Source: Porphyrobacter sp. AAP82
GTDB lineage: Bacteria; Pseudomonadota; Alphaproteobacteria; Sphingomonadales; Sphingomonadaceae
DNA: 64,000 bases
Assembly: GCF_000331285.1 (NCBI RefSeq)
Contig: NZ_ANFX01000022.1
Span: 1 to 64,000 of the forward strand
Direction of reading: 5' to 3'
In this document: one piece after another, positions 32,342 through 41,571 of the stretch
How the letters are laid out: the number at the start of each line of letters is the position of its first letter
Numbering within the stretch: the first letter of the stretch is position 1
The notes under the pieces: generated by a model
Seen by the model: the letters and a program-made list of their open reading frames with translations, nothing else
What the model was told of the DNA's origin: nothing
Databases searched by the model: none
Program-made: the position numbers and the translations under genes

Positions 32342-33601
32342 TCAGGCGAGCCATTCGGGCACGCGTTCGGCAGCCATGATCGCGCCCGCCTCGATCCGGT
32401 CGGCGACGACGGCGAACTTGTCCCCGCCAACCAGCACCTCGGCAACGAAGCCGCGCGAATTGTACGAGGAGGCCATGGTCGCGCCGTAAGCCCCGGCGGT
32501 GCGGAACACGGCCAAATCGCCCGCCGCCAGCGCATCGCATTCGCGGCCCATCGCGAAGGTATCGCCGGTCTCGCAGATCGGGCCGACGATGTTCGCGGTC
32601 ATCCGCCCGCCGCGGGGCGCGACCGCCTCGAAGTGGTGGTAGGCGCCGTAGAGCGCCGGGCGCGCCAGATCGTTCATCGCCGCATCGACGATCACGAAGG
32701 GGTCCTTGATCCCGCGCTTCACCCGCACCACGCGGGTCAGCAGCACGCCGGCATTCCCGGCGATCACGCGGCCGGGCTCGAAGATCAGCTTGACGCCCCA
32801 GTCCTTCGTGACGCGCGCGACCATCGCGCCATATTCGGCAGGCGCGGGGAGCACCTCGCCCATCCGGTAGGGCACGCCGAGCCCGCCGCCGAGGTCGACA
32901 TGGGTGACGGTGTGGCCTGCGCTGCGCAGGCTGGCGACCAGCTGGCCGAGCTTCACGAAGGCGGCCTCGAGCGGCGCAAGGTCAGCGAGCTGGCTGCCGA
33001 TATGCACGGCAACGCCCCTGAGGTTGATCCCCGGGAGCCGCGCCAGCGCTCCGAAAATCTGCCCCGCCTCGCTGATCGGCACGCCGAACTTGTTGTCCGC
33101 CTTGCCGGTCGAGATCTTGTCGTGGGTGCCCGCATCGACATCGGGGTTGATGCGCAACGTGCACTGCGCGGTCATCCCCTTGGCGGCGGCGATCGCGGCG
33201 AGTTCGATCCCCTCTTCCTCGCTTTCGATGTTGAACTGGCCGATCCCGGCATCGAGCGCGGCGGCCATTTCCGCGGCGGTCTTGCCCACGCCCGAAAAGA
33301 GGATCAGCCCGGGCGCGATCCCGGCCGCCAGCGCGCGGCGCATCTCGCCCACCGAAACCACGTCCGCGCCCATGCCCTGCTGCTGCAACACGCGCAGGAC
33401 CGCAAGGTTGGGGTTGGACTTGACGGCAAAGGCGATCAGCTTGTCGGGCACCCCCGCCAGCGCCTCGCGGAACACCCGCGCATGGCGTTCCAGCGTGGCC
33501 CGCGAATAGACATAGACCGGCGTGCCGACGGCCTCGGCGATCACCGGCAGCGGCACGTCTTCGGCGTGCATCACACCGTTCTGATAGGCAAAATGGTCCA
33601 T
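32342..33601 (-). CDS. lysA: Diaminopimelate decarboxylase
   Basis: LysA decarboxylates meso-diaminopimelate to lysine. The 419-residue PLP enzyme has the cofactor lysine in FAVKSNPN, the TIM-barrel motif HIGSQL, GGGLGVPY, EPGRVIAGNAG and the C-terminal barrel with CETGDTF and MASSYNSRG. The start MDHFAYQNGVMHAEDV is family-like. It lies 7 nt downstream of the small lipoprotein gene in the argH-lipoprotein-lysA order common in proteobacteria. Confidence 0.96.
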   Translation of the reverse strand: MDHFAYQNGVMHAEDVPLPVIAEAVGTPVYVYSRATLERHARVFREALAGVPDKLIAFAVKSNPNLAVLRVLQQQGMGADVVSVGEMRRALAAGIAPGLILFSGVGKTAAEMAAALDAGIGQFNIESEEEGIELAAIAAAKGMTAQCTLRINPDVDAGTHDKISTGKADNKFGVPISEAGQIFGALARLPGINLRGVAVHIGSQLADLAPLEAAFVKLGQLVASLRSAGHTVTHVDLGGGLGVPYRMGEVLPAPAEYGAMVARVTKDWGVKLIFEPGRVIAGNAGVLLTRVVRVKRGIKDPFVIVDAAMNDLARPALYGAYHHFEAVAPRGGRMTANIVGPICETGDTFAMGRECDALAAGDLAVFRTAGAYGATMASSYNSRGFVAEVLVGGDKFAVVADRIEAGAIMAAERVPEWLA

Positions 33602-33608
33602 CGGGTCT

Positions 33609-33860
33609 CTATTCGGGGGGCAGGTCGAAGGGATCGTCCTGACGCTCTTCCGAGCGGCGGCGCAGTTCGACGGAGCGTTCGGGGGCGGCGAGCGCCTCGC
33701 GGCGCAGAAGTTCCTCGGCCGAAGGCGTGGCCGCGGCGCCATAGGGCGCATCGGGGGCCTTGGCGCCTTCGGGCGGCGTCAGCGGGGCGACCGTGCCGCA
33801 AGCGGCAAGCGCCAGGGCGGGCGCGGCGGCAAGGCCCAAGGCGATGGTTTTGCGCATCAT
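33609..33860 (-). CDS. Small LptM-like lipoprotein
   Basis: An 83-residue lipoprotein: [27 protein letters not shown], lipobox LAAC, then a short charged tail rich in Glu/Arg/Asp with no fold predicted. Gammaproteobacterial LptM (YifL) is also a tiny lipoprotein encoded beside lysA, where it helps mature the LptD translocon. The same position and size support equivalence here, but sequence similarity beyond the lipobox is slight. It overlaps the argH stop (ATGA) and is preceded by GGAGGA inside argH. Confidence 0.8.
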   Translation of the reverse strand: MMRKTIALGLAAAPALALAACGTVAPLTPPEGAKAPDAPYGAAATPSAEELLRREALAAPERSVELRRRSEERQDDPFDLPPE

Positions 33861-35269
33861 TCCTCCATTCCCAGGGCGGCCCGCGCGGCGGCGACCTGCT
33901 GCGCGACCTGCCCGGGCGCGGTTCCCCCGTAGGAGGCGCGCGCCGCGACCGAGGCATCGACCGAAAGCGCAGCATAGACGGTTTCGTCGATCCGCGCATC
34001 GATCGCCTGCAAATCGGCGAGCGGCAGCTGGTCGAGCGCGATCCCCCGGCTCTCCGCCAGCTTGACCGCGGCCCCCGTGATGTGATGCGCCTCGCGGAAC
34101 GGGATGCCGGCCTTGCGCACCAGCCAGTCGGCCAGATCGGTTGCGGTGGCATAGCCGAGTTCGGCCGCCGCGCGCATCCGGTCCATGTTGAAGGTGGCGC
34201 CCGCGATCATCCCGGTCATCGCCGCGATGGAAAGGGCGATCAGCGAAGCCGCCTCGAACACCGGCGGCTTGTCGTCCTGCATGTCCTTGGAATAGGCGAG
34301 CGGGAGGCCCTTCATGGTGATCATCAGGCTGGTGAGCGCGCCGATCACCCGCCCCGAATGGCCGCGCACCAGTTCGGCGGCGTCGGGGTTCTTCTTCTGC
34401 GGCATGATCGAGGAGCCGGTCGAGAGGCTGTCGGGCAGGCGGATGAAGCCGAAGGGCTGGCTCGCCCACAGGATCAGCTCTTCGGCAAGGCGCGACAGGT
34501 GCAGCGCGCTGGCCGAGCAGGACCACAGGAAATCGAGCGCGAAATCGCGGTCGGAGACGGCGTCCAATGAATTGGCGGTCGGCCGGTCGAAGCCCAATGC
34601 AGCGGCGGTCGCATCGCGGTCGATGGGAAACCCGGTGCCCGCCAGCGCCGCGCTGCCGAGCGGGCATTCGTTCATGCGCGCCTTCGCATCGGCAATCCGC
34701 GCACGGTCACGCCGGAACATCTCGTAATAGGCCATCAGGTGGTGGCCGAGCGTCACCGGCTGCGCGGTCTGCAAGTGGGTGAAGCCGGGCATGATGCTGG
34801 CGGCGTGCTCGCCCGCGCGGGTCACCAGCGCGCGCTGGAGGGCTGCGAGCCCCTCGTCCATCTGGGCAAAGGCATCGCGCACCCACAGGCGGAAATCGGT
34901 CGCGACCTGATCGTTGCGGCTGCGCGCGGTGTGGAGCCTACCTGCGACCGGCCCGATCAGCTCGGCGAGCCGGGCTTCGGTGGTCATGTGAATATCCTCG
35001 CGGTCCCAATCCTCGGGCACGCCGTTCGCCGCGTATTCGGCGGCGACCTGATCGAGGCCGGCGCTGATTGCGGCCGCATCCTCGGCCGCGATGATGCCGC
35101 ACGCGCCGAGCATTGCCACATGCGCCTTGCTGGCGGTGATGTCCTGCCGCCACAGCGCCTTGTCGAAGGGGATCGAGGCGTTGATTTCCCGCATGATCGC
35201 GCTAGGGCCGTCAGCGAAGCGGCCGCCCCACATGGCGTTGGTCGCCGTCCCCTCACCGGAGCCCGTCAT
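33857..35269 (-). CDS. argH: Argininosuccinate lyase
   Basis: ArgH cleaves argininosuccinate to arginine and fumarate. The product has [21 protein letters not shown], the [13 protein letters not shown] block, [13 protein letters not shown] and the fumarase-superfamily signature [12 protein letters not shown] with the catalytic Ser. The start is uncertain: ATG 35269 (used here, about 470 residues), 35287 (MSGERDM) or the late 35233 (MWGG). With 35269 the start codon overlaps the divergent tlpA ATG in the same CATG, so each gene's ribosome binding region lies inside the other. The stop overlaps the lipoprotein gene. Confidence 0.93.
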   Translation of the reverse strand: MTGSGEGTATNAMWGGRFADGPSAIMREINASIPFDKALWRQDITASKAHVAMLGACGIIAAEDAAAISAGLDQVAAEYAANGVPEDWDREDIHMTTEARLAELIGPVAGRLHTARSRNDQVATDFRLWVRDAFAQMDEGLAALQRALVTRAGEHAASIMPGFTHLQTAQPVTLGHHLMAYYEMFRRDRARIADAKARMNECPLGSAALAGTGFPIDRDATAAALGFDRPTANSLDAVSDRDFALDFLWSCSASALHLSRLAEELILWASQPFGFIRLPDSLSTGSSIMPQKKNPDAAELVRGHSGRVIGALTSLMITMKGLPLAYSKDMQDDKPPVFEAASLIALSIAAMTGMIAGATFNMDRMRAAAELGYATATDLADWLVRKAGIPFREAHHITGAAVKLAESRGIALDQLPLADLQAIDARIDETVYAALSVDASVAARASYGGTAPGQVAQQVAAARAALGMEE

Positions 35270-35837
35270 GTCCCGTTCGCCGCTCATCCTTGCCGTATCG
35301 CTCCTCATGCTGGCGGGATGCGATAGGGCCGCCGAGGCCCCGGCGCAACCGGTTGAAGCGGCAGCGACCGATGCGGCGGCTGCGGCGGGGGCGGTGGACC
35401 GCAAGTTTGCCGGAACGCCGCTCCCCGATCTGCAATTCGCAGATCCCGCCGGCAAGAGCCTCGATCTGGGCGCGCAGGACGGGCCGGTGCTGCTCAACCT
35501 GTGGGCGACATGGTGCGCCCCTTGCGTCAAGGAAATGCCGCAGCTCGATGCTCTGGCAGGCACGCTCGAGGGCGAGGTGCGGGTCATCACCGTCAGCCAG
35601 GATATGCGCGGGCCCGAGGTGGTGACGCCGTTCTTCGCGCGCACCGGCCTCAAGCGGCTGGAGCCGTGGCTCGATCCCGACACCCGGCTGGCCGCGCAGT
35701 TCACCCCCGAAGGCGTGCTGCCGCTGACGATCCTGTTCGACGCGAGCGGCACGGAAGTGCTGCGGGTGACGGGGGGGTATGACTGGGGCTCGCCCGAAGC
35801 GGCGGCGCTGGTGAGGAACAGCCTCGCGGCGAAATAG
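35268..35837 (+). CDS. TlpA-family thioredoxin-like lipoprotein
   Basis: A 189-residue periplasmic thiol-disulfide protein. The signal is a lipoprotein type ([18 protein letters not shown], lipobox LAGC), then an Ala-rich linker and a thioredoxin fold with the active site [25 protein letters not shown] carries the cis-Pro. Such proteins reduce apocytochrome c or protect periplasmic thiols. ATG 35268 follows GGAG with good spacing and gives the lipoprotein signal directly. It is divergent from argH with overlapping start codons and converges with psd, leaving 2 nt. Confidence 0.9.
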   Translation: MSRSPLILAVSLLMLAGCDRAAEAPAQPVEAAATDAAAAAGAVDRKFAGTPLPDLQFADPAGKSLDLGAQDGPVLLNLWATWCAPCVKEMPQLDALAGTLEGEVRVITVSQDMRGPEVVTPFFARTGLKRLEPWLDPDTRLAAQFTPEGVLPLTILFDASGTEVLRVTGGYDWGSPEAAALVRNSLAAK

Positions 35838-35839
35838 GC

Positions 35840-36685
35840 CTAGGCGAGCCGCGCGGCGATCGGCTCGCCCATGCGCAAGGGATCGCCGGGCGTGAGATCA
35901 TCGCGCCATGCCACGCGGCCCGGTTCGAACAGCAGGACCACTGTCGAGCCGAGGTGGAAGCGGCCCATCTCGTCGCCCGCCGCCAATGTCCGGCTTTGGC
36001 CCGCGAAGTCCTCGTGCACCGGCGTGCGCGCATGGGTGCGGAAGCGGTTTGGCCAGACGGTGTCGATCCCCGCAACGATCATCGCGCCGACCATGATGCT
36101 GGCAAAGTGCCCGTCGGGCCCGTCGAAGCGGCACGACAGGCGCTCGTTGCGCGCAAACAGCCGGTCGACCCCGGCGGCGGTGGCGGTGTTTACCGAGAAG
36201 AGGTCGCCCGGGATGTAGCTGGTCTTCGCCAGCGTGCCGGCGGCAGGCATGTGGACGCGGTGGTAGTCGCTGGGGCTGAGGTAGATGGTGATGAAGCGCC
36301 CGCCTTCGAAGCGCGCGGCCTCTCCGGCTGCGCAGCCGAGGATTTCTGCGACCGAGTAATCGCGCCCCTTGGCCTGGATGATCCGCCCGCCGCTGATGGA
36401 CCCAAGCTGGCTCACCGCGCCGTCTGCGGGCGAGAGGATGAATGTCTGTGCGTCCGCCAGCGGCCGCGCGCCGGGTTTCAATTCGCGCGTGAAGAAGTCG
36501 TTGAAGCTCGCAAATTCGCCGATCCCGCGCGCGGCTTGCGCCATGTCGACGCCGTAGGCCGCCACGAACCGCCGGATCAGCAGGTCGCGCAGCCACGGGG
36601 TCTGGCTCGATGCCAGCCCTCCGGCAAGGCGCGAGAGCGCGTGCTGCGGGACGAGATGCTGGAGCGCGATGAACAGATCGGACAT
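35840..36685 (-). CDS. psd: Phosphatidylserine decarboxylase proenzyme
   Basis: Psd makes phosphatidylethanolamine from phosphatidylserine at the inner membrane. The 281-residue proenzyme has FASFNDFFTRELKPGARPL, SPADGAVSQLG, YLSPSDYHRVHMP with the catalytic His, and the self-cleavage site LGST near the C-terminus (FHLGSTVVLLFE), where a Ser becomes the pyruvoyl group. The length is the bacterial PSD-B form. ATG 36685 gives MSDLFIALQHLVPQHALSRLAG, the family start. It is alone on this strand between tlpA and the SDR gene. Confidence 0.95.
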   Translation of the reverse strand: MSDLFIALQHLVPQHALSRLAGGLASSQTPWLRDLLIRRFVAAYGVDMAQAARGIGEFASFNDFFTRELKPGARPLADAQTFILSPADGAVSQLGSISGGRIIQAKGRDYSVAEILGCAAGEAARFEGGRFITIYLSPSDYHRVHMPAAGTLAKTSYIPGDLFSVNTATAAGVDRLFARNERLSCRFDGPDGHFASIMVGAMIVAGIDTVWPNRFRTHARTPVHEDFAGQSRTLAAGDEMGRFHLGSTVVLLFEPGRVAWRDDLTPGDPLRMGEPIAARLA

Positions 36686-36730
36686 GGGCGCGGCGCTACC
36701 GGCGCGCGGGGCCGCGCGCAAGCGCAGGGG

Positions 36731-37483
36731 TTAGAGTGTCGGGGTCTGGCCGCCGTCGACCTTGATCGCGCTGCCGGTGATGAACCCTGCGCGCGGGGAA
36801 GCGAGAAAGGCGGCGATGTCGCCGAATTCTTGCGGTTGCCCCAATCGTCCGGCAGGGATCGCCGCGACCGAGCGGGCGGTGACCTGCTCGGCCTCGAGCC
36901 CCTGCGCGGCGGCCATCCCGGCATGGAGGCTGGCAAGGCGGTCGGTCGCGATCTGGCCGGGGAGCAGCAGGTTGACCGTCACCCCGTCCGCTGCGACTTC
37001 GCTCGCCAGGGTCTTGCACCACGAGGCAAGCATCGCGCGCACCGCGTTGGACAGCACCAGGCCGGCAATCGGCGTCACCATGCTGGTCGAGGCGACCGCG
37101 AGGAGGCGCCCGAAGCCGCGCGCACGCATGTCGGGCAGGAACTCCTGCGCGATGGCAAGCTGGGCATTGAACATCCGCGGCAGCACCGCGGCGAAATCGG
37201 CCGGGCCGGTGGTGGCCGCCCCGCCCATCGGCGGGCCGCCCGCGTTGAGCACGAGAATATCGGGCGAGGCCCCGCCTGCGCGCACCCGCTCGATGATCGC
37301 CTGCGGGGCTTGCGGTTCGTCGAGATCGGCGTGGATGTGGAGCCGCCCGGGCAGCCCCGCGCCTGAACGCGCCACGGTGATCACCCCCGCGCCCTCGGCC
37401 GCCAGCGCCTCGGCAATCGCGCGGCCAAGGCCCTTGCTTGCGCCGAGCACCAGCGCGGTCTTGCCGTCGAGTCCCAGATCCAT
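36731..37483 (-). CDS. SDR family oxidoreductase
   Basis: A 250-residue short-chain dehydrogenase/reductase. It has the NADP-binding turn LGASKGLGRAIAEAL, LNAGGPPMGG and the C-terminal VNLLLPGQIATDR with GSAIKVDGGQTPTL. The usual catalytic Tyr-x3-Lys is not present in standard form: after VASTSMVTPIAGLVLSNAVRAML the Tyr position reads Leu/Ser (SNAVRA), as in the 3-oxoacyl-ACP-reductase-like subgroup with an altered site. The substrate is unknown. GGGAGG precedes the ATG. Its upstream region holds a tRNA-Val gene. Confidence 0.85.
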   Translation of the reverse strand: MDLGLDGKTALVLGASKGLGRAIAEALAAEGAGVITVARSGAGLPGRLHIHADLDEPQAPQAIIERVRAGGASPDILVLNAGGPPMGGAATTGPADFAAVLPRMFNAQLAIAQEFLPDMRARGFGRLLAVASTSMVTPIAGLVLSNAVRAMLASWCKTLASEVAADGVTVNLLLPGQIATDRLASLHAGMAAAQGLEAEQVTARSVAAIPAGRLGQPQEFGDIAAFLASPRAGFITGSAIKVDGGQTPTL

Positions 37484-37527
37484 CGCATCGCCTCCCGAAA
37501 GCCCGGTTGAAACAGACTTGGGCGCCG

Positions 37528-37600
37528 TGGGCGGTGACGGGCTCGAACCGCCGACCCTCTCGGTGTAAACGAGATGCTCTACCAACTGAGCTAACCGCCC
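37528..37600 (-). tRNA. tRNA-Val (anticodon TAC)
   Basis: On the minus strand the gene reads GGGCGGTTAGCTCAGTTGG at the 5' end, with acceptor stem GGGCGGT/ACCGCCC, the D-arm GCTCAGTTGGTAGAGC, anticodon stem TCTCG/CGAGA, loop TTTACAC (anticodon TAC, valine) and T-loop GGTTCGAGCCC. The 3' CCA is not encoded (the base after the discriminator A begins CGG), unlike the tRNA-Thr in this window. Confidence 0.96.
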
Positions 37601-37697
37601 CACGGCGCCATGGGCCGGAGCGCGGTTTAGCTGTGTTGGTGCGGGGGTCAAGCAGGTAGGGTATACAGGCGCGGGCAAGCAGAGCGCGAGGCAGGCG

Positions 37698-38288
37698 ATG
37701 ACCATTCACACGGCTCTCAATGACGGAACGCCGGTGTGCATCCGCCGGGTCGCCCGCGCGGACGAGGCGCGGCTGAAGGAGGGCATCGCGCAGCTCTCGC
37801 CGCAATCGCGCTACCTGCGGTTCTTCTCCGGCATGCGCGAGGCCCCGCCGCAGGTGCTGCGCGCGCTGGTGAGCGCCGACGGGCACAACCACCTCGCCTG
37901 GGGCGCGCTGCGGAGCGACCTGGCCGACACGCCGGCCCTGGGCGTGGTCCATGCCTTCCGCGACAAGGATGATCCGGAAGCCGCCGAGTTCTCCGTCGCG
38001 GTGATCGATGCCTATCACGGGCGGGGCCTTGCGCGGCTGCTGACGGCGGTGCTGCTGCTCGATTGCGCGCGCGAGGGGTATGAGCATTTCACCGTCCATG
38101 TGCTCCCCGAAAACCGCCCGGCGCTGGCGCTGGCGCGCTTGCTGGGCGCGAAGGGCGTGGGGCACGAGGGCGGGGTGACCGAGCTGGCGATTGACATCGA
38201 GGACGCGCTCGCCGCCCTGCGCGGCGAGCCGGACGTGCCGGGGCTGGCGGCGGTGTTCGCGCAGTTCGGCAACGAACCGCAGGAGTGA
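37698..38288 (+). CDS. GNAT family N-acetyltransferase
   Basis: A 196-residue acetyltransferase with the GNAT fold. Motif A is FSVAVIDAYHGRGLARLLTAVLL (acetyl-CoA pyrophosphate loop YHGRGLA), followed by VLPENRPALALARLLGA. The N-terminus IRRVARADEARLKEGIAQLSPQSRYLRF resembles the acetyltransferase domain found in Pat-type protein acetyltransferases and related single-domain proteins. The acceptor is unknown. Its stop is about 80 nt before the asparaginase start on the same strand. Confidence 0.88.
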   Translation: MTIHTALNDGTPVCIRRVARADEARLKEGIAQLSPQSRYLRFFSGMREAPPQVLRALVSADGHNHLAWGALRSDLADTPALGVVHAFRDKDDPEAAEFSVAVIDAYHGRGLARLLTAVLLLDCAREGYEHFTVHVLPENRPALALARLLGAKGVGHEGGVTELAIDIEDALAALRGEPDVPGLAAVFAQFGNEPQE

Positions 38289-38371
38289 TTTCGAGTGAAA
38301 TGGAACATTTCACGGCTCGGAAATCACGGCTCAACTTGGCGAGGGCGCGTGCCAGGGTTAGGGGCGCAGGC

Positions 38372-39361
38372 ATGAGCACCCGCGCACCCCGCATCCTCGT
38401 CCTGGGCACCGGCGGCACGATCGCGGGCGCGGGGAGCGGCGGGACGGGAGCGGGCTATCGCCCGGGCGGCTTGTCGTTGGAGGTGCTCGTCGGGCACCTT
38501 GCGGCGCTTGGGCTGGCGGCGGAACTGCACCCGCAGGAAATCGCGCGGATCGGCTCGCAGGACATCGGTTTCGCCGAGTGGCAGGCGCTCCATGCGGCCT
38601 GCATGGGGGCGATGGACGATCCTTCGGTGGACGCGGTGATCGTCACCCACGGCACCGATACCGCGGAGGAGACCGGCTTCCTGCTCGACCTGACGCTGCC
38701 CACGGCCAAGCCCGTGATCCTGGTGGGCGCGATGCGCCCGGCGGACGCGGTAGGGGCGGACGGGATGCGCAACTTCGCCAATGCGGTGAAGGTGGCGAGC
38801 GATCCGGCAGCGGCGGGGCGCGGCGTGATGCTGGTGATGGGCGACGCGGTGCTCGCGGTGCGCGACGCGAGGAAATCCGCGACCAGCGCCATCGACGCGT
38901 TCCGCACCTTCCCGAGAGGGCCGCTGGCGCGCGTGACCCCCTCGAGCCTCGACTGGTTCGGCCCCGCGCACCGCGTCGGCGAGGCCGCGCGCTATCCCTT
39001 CCCGGCGGAGTTGCCGCGCGTGGCGATCCTCACCGCGGGGGCGGGGATGGATGCAAAGCCGGTCGAAGCGCTGCTCGGCATCGGCGCGCGGGGGATCGTG
39101 CTCGCGGGGATGGGGCAGGGCAATGCGCCGCGCGTGGTGCTGGAGGCCCTCGCCGCTTGCGCGGCTTCGGGGGTCCCGGTGGTGCGTGCCTCGCGGGTCG
39201 ACGAGGGGCTGGTCGACCGCAATGTCGAGGTGGAGGACGATGCCCTCGGGCTGGTGGCGGCAAGGGCGCTCGGCCCGGCCAAGGCGCGGGTGCTGCTGAT
39301 GGTGCTGGTCGCGAACGGGGTCACGGACGCTAAGGCGGTGCAGGCGGCGTTTGACGGGTGA
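38372..39361 (+). CDS. Asparaginase
   Basis: A 329-residue L-asparaginase of the bacterial type I/II (AnsA/AnsB) family, hydrolysing asparagine to aspartate and ammonia. The nucleophile motif LVLGTGGTIAGAGSG and the second signature VIVTHGTDTAEET are both present, with MRPADAVGADGMRNFANAV (substrate Lys/Asp loop). No signal peptide is visible, so it is probably cytoplasmic. ATG 38372 lies behind GGGGCGCAGG; an in-frame open stretch before it is not family-like. Confidence 0.92.
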   Translation: MSTRAPRILVLGTGGTIAGAGSGGTGAGYRPGGLSLEVLVGHLAALGLAAELHPQEIARIGSQDIGFAEWQALHAACMGAMDDPSVDAVIVTHGTDTAEETGFLLDLTLPTAKPVILVGAMRPADAVGADGMRNFANAVKVASDPAAAGRGVMLVMGDAVLAVRDARKSATSAIDAFRTFPRGPLARVTPSSLDWFGPAHRVGEAARYPFPAELPRVAILTAGAGMDAKPVEALLGIGARGIVLAGMGQGNAPRVVLEALAACAASGVPVVRASRVDEGLVDRNVEVEDDALGLVAARALGPAKARVLLMVLVANGVTDAKAVQAAFDG

Positions 39362-39562
39362 GGGGGGCGGCGTCCCTCAGCAAAGGCAATTGGATTGCAG
39401 ACTACGCCATGGCAGCCAAATCAGCGACATGAGCAATCCCGAGGCGCAACAGACAGCCGCCATCGAAGCGGCCGACCGCGCTTTTGCGGCCGATCCGCCG
39501 CCGCGCGTGTCGAACACCTCGCCGCTTCGCAATCCGCAGGCCCTCACCCCCCGAAGCGCCCC

Positions 39563-40675
39563 TCACCCCCAGGGCGTGACCAGGTACTTCTCGCCGGTCT
39601 TCATCTGGCGGTAGTCGGTGATCGCGGGCTTCTCCAGCATCCCCTCCAGCGTCACCTTCGCCTTGTAGGCGCTCGCGAAGGTGGTGGTGAGGCCCGCCTG
39701 AACCCGCTGGCGCATCCGCACCACGGTCTCCATCCCCGCGCGGGCGAGGAAGGGCGTCAGCAGCCAGCCGGCGATGCTCCACTGGAGGCCGTAGGAGGGC
39801 GTCAGGATCGTCGGGTTCTGGAGATCGAGCCGCCCGTAGATGTACATCTTCTTCTGCTGGTTCGAGCCGTAGCGCGAGAACTCGGTCATCTGGCTGACCG
39901 CGACCTGCTCCATCGCCTTGAGCACGCCGTCCGAGGCCTGTCCGCCGCCGATCGGGTCGAAGCCGAGGAAGGCGCCGGTCTCGGCGATCGCGGCGCGCAG
40001 GTCGGCCATGTAGGTGGGGGCCGAGGAGTCCACCACGTAAGTCGCGCCCTGTGCCTTGAGCATCGCGACATGTTCCGGCTTGCGCACGATGTTGACCAGC
40101 TTCATCCCGTCCTCGATGCAGATGCGGTTGAGCATCTGGCCGAGGTTGGACGCCGCCGCGAGGTGGACGATGGCGGAATGGCCTTCCATCTTGGCGGTCT
40201 CGACAAAGCCCAGCGCGGTCATCGGGTTGACGAAGCTCGAAGCGCCGACCTCGCTCGAATGTTCGCCGAGGGGCAGGCACATCATGGCATCGGCGATGGC
40301 ATATTGGCTGAAGGCATGGCCCGGCACGCAGGCGACGCGCTGGCCGACAAGGGCCTGCGCCATCTCGCTCTCGCCCGCCGCGATCACCGTGCCCGCGCCC
40401 TCGTTGCCCGCCGGCAGGCGCTGGCCGTGACGCGCCTTGTTGCCGGTGAGGAAGGGCTCGGGCATGGTCGCGACGACCTTGCCGGGGGCGTATTCGGCGC
40501 TCTCGAAATCGGCGGCGCTGGTGAGGATCGCAAGATCGCTCGGGTTGATGGGCGCGGCTTCCATCCTGACCAGCACCTGATTGCCGGTCGGCGCGGGGAA
40601 CTGGCTCTCGGCGACTTCCAGCGTCAGCTTGCCATCGGCAGTAAGGGTGGTGAAGAGCTGCTTTCCGGTGGTCAT
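39563..40675 (-). CDS. MDR-superfamily zinc-binding-dehydrogenase-like reductase
   Basis: A 370-residue medium-chain dehydrogenase/reductase. The N-terminal GroES-like domain has MEAAPINPSDLAILTSAADFE and AGNEGAGTVIAAG; the Rossmann part has SAIVHLAAASNLGQMLNRI. Zinc ligand cysteines of alcohol dehydrogenases are missing, so a quinone- or enoyl-reductase-like, zinc-free NADPH activity is likely. The substrate is unknown. A perfect 7-bp hairpin (40714-40730, GGTTGCG/CGCAACC) lies in its leader. The 200-nt gap to the asparaginase gene holds only a small non-convincing open frame. Confidence 0.85.
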   Translation of the reverse strand: MTTGKQLFTTLTADGKLTLEVAESQFPAPTGNQVLVRMEAAPINPSDLAILTSAADFESAEYAPGKVVATMPEPFLTGNKARHGQRLPAGNEGAGTVIAAGESEMAQALVGQRVACVPGHAFSQYAIADAMMCLPLGEHSSEVGASSFVNPMTALGFVETAKMEGHSAIVHLAAASNLGQMLNRICIEDGMKLVNIVRKPEHVAMLKAQGATYVVDSSAPTYMADLRAAIAETGAFLGFDPIGGGQASDGVLKAMEQVAVSQMTEFSRYGSNQQKKMYIYGRLDLQNPTILTPSYGLQWSIAGWLLTPFLARAGMETVVRMRQRVQAGLTTTFASAYKAKVTLEGMLEKPAITDYRQMKTGEKYLVTPWG

Positions 40676-40741
40676 GATCGTCTCCCTTTGTTGCTGGCGG
40701 GCCTAGGCATTCTGGTTGCGCTTCGCAACCATTGGCGAGCG

Positions 40742-40828
40742 CCCACCCCTAAGCTCTCCCTCAGGCGGGAGGGTGACGGGTTGCCGCTGATGCTCCCCTC
40801 CCGCTTGCGGGAGGGGCGGGGGTGGGCC
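40742..40828. repeat. Palindromic intergenic repeat (REP-like)
   Basis: An imperfect long palindrome: the left end CCCACCCCTAAG mirrors the right end GGGGGTGGG, and inside is a perfect stem CCCCTCCCGC/GCGGGAGGGG (40795-40816). A second copy with the same ends and stem occurs at 53446-53556. It sits before the truA stop, between genes of the same strand. Confidence 0.75.
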
Positions 40829-40830
40829 TG

Positions 40831-41571
40831 TCAGGGATAGGTCGCTGCGACGAAATAGAGCCCGTGCGGCGGCGCATTCAGCCCCAGCGCCCCGCGGTCC
40901 CGCGCCGCCAGCGCCGCGGCGATGCGGCTCTCGGGCCAGGTCCCCGCGCCGACCAGCTTGAGGCAGCCGACCATGCTCCTCACCTGATGGTGGAGGAAGC
41001 TGCGCGCGGCGGCGTGGATGTGGATTTCCTCGCCCACTTTCTCGACCCGCAGCTCGTCCAATGTCTTCACCGGATCGGCCGCCTGGCAATGGACCGAACG
41101 GAAGGTGGTGAAGTCATGCCGCCCGACCAAGCCTTGCGCCGCCCGTTGCATCGCGTCTGCATCCAGGGGCCGGGGCACGTGCCACGCCTTGTCCCTCAGC
41201 AGGGTGAGCGGCGCGCGGCGGTTGGCAATACGATACAGGTAGCGCCGCCCGGTGCAGGAAAAGCGCGCATGCCAGTCTTCGGGCACGACGTCGCAGGCCG
41301 TCACCGCAATCGGATCGGGCCGCAACTGCGCATTCAGCGCTTCCATCAGGCGGAAGGGATCGAAGGGCTTTTCCACGTCGACATGGCTGCGCATCGCCAG
41401 CGCATGCACCCCCGCATCGGTGCGCCCGGCGGAATGGAGCGTCACCGTCTCGCCGGTGATCCGGTGAAGCGCATCCTCGACCGATTGCTGCACGCTCGGC
41501 CCGTGGCTCTGGCGTTGCAGCCCGAAGAACGGCGTGCCGTCGAATTCGAGGGTGAGCGCGAAGCGGGTCAA
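40831..41571 (-). CDS. truA: tRNA pseudouridine(38-40) synthase
   Basis: TruA makes pseudouridine at positions 38-40 of tRNA anticodon arms. The 246-residue enzyme has the catalytic Asp in [23 protein letters not shown], and the C-terminal [14 protein letters not shown]. It uses a TTG start (41571) that overlaps the fmt stop (TTGA), so translation is coupled to fmt. A REP-like repeat follows immediately. Confidence 0.95.
   Translation of the reverse strand: MTRFALTLEFDGTPFFGLQRQSHGPSVQQSVEDALHRITGETVTLHSAGRTDAGVHALAMRSHVDVEKPFDPFRLMEALNAQLRPDPIAVTACDVVPEDWHARFSCTGRRYLYRIANRRAPLTLLRDKAWHVPRPLDADAMQRAAQGLVGRHDFTTFRSVHCQAADPVKTLDELRVEKVGEEIHIHAAARSFLHHQVRSMVGCLKLVGAGTWPESRIAAALAARDRGALGLNAPPHGLYFVAATYP

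Noticed and set aside
37484-37705. Coding extension of the SDR gene through tRNA-Val
   Set aside because: The peptide GRLAQLVEHLVYTERVGG is a tRNA read-through artefact.
39351-39614. Small open frame containing MSNPEAQQTAAIEAADRA
   Set aside because: The start looks plausible but the remainder is Pro/Arg-rich and runs into the antisense of the MDR gene; no ribosome binding site. It may be a fragment.
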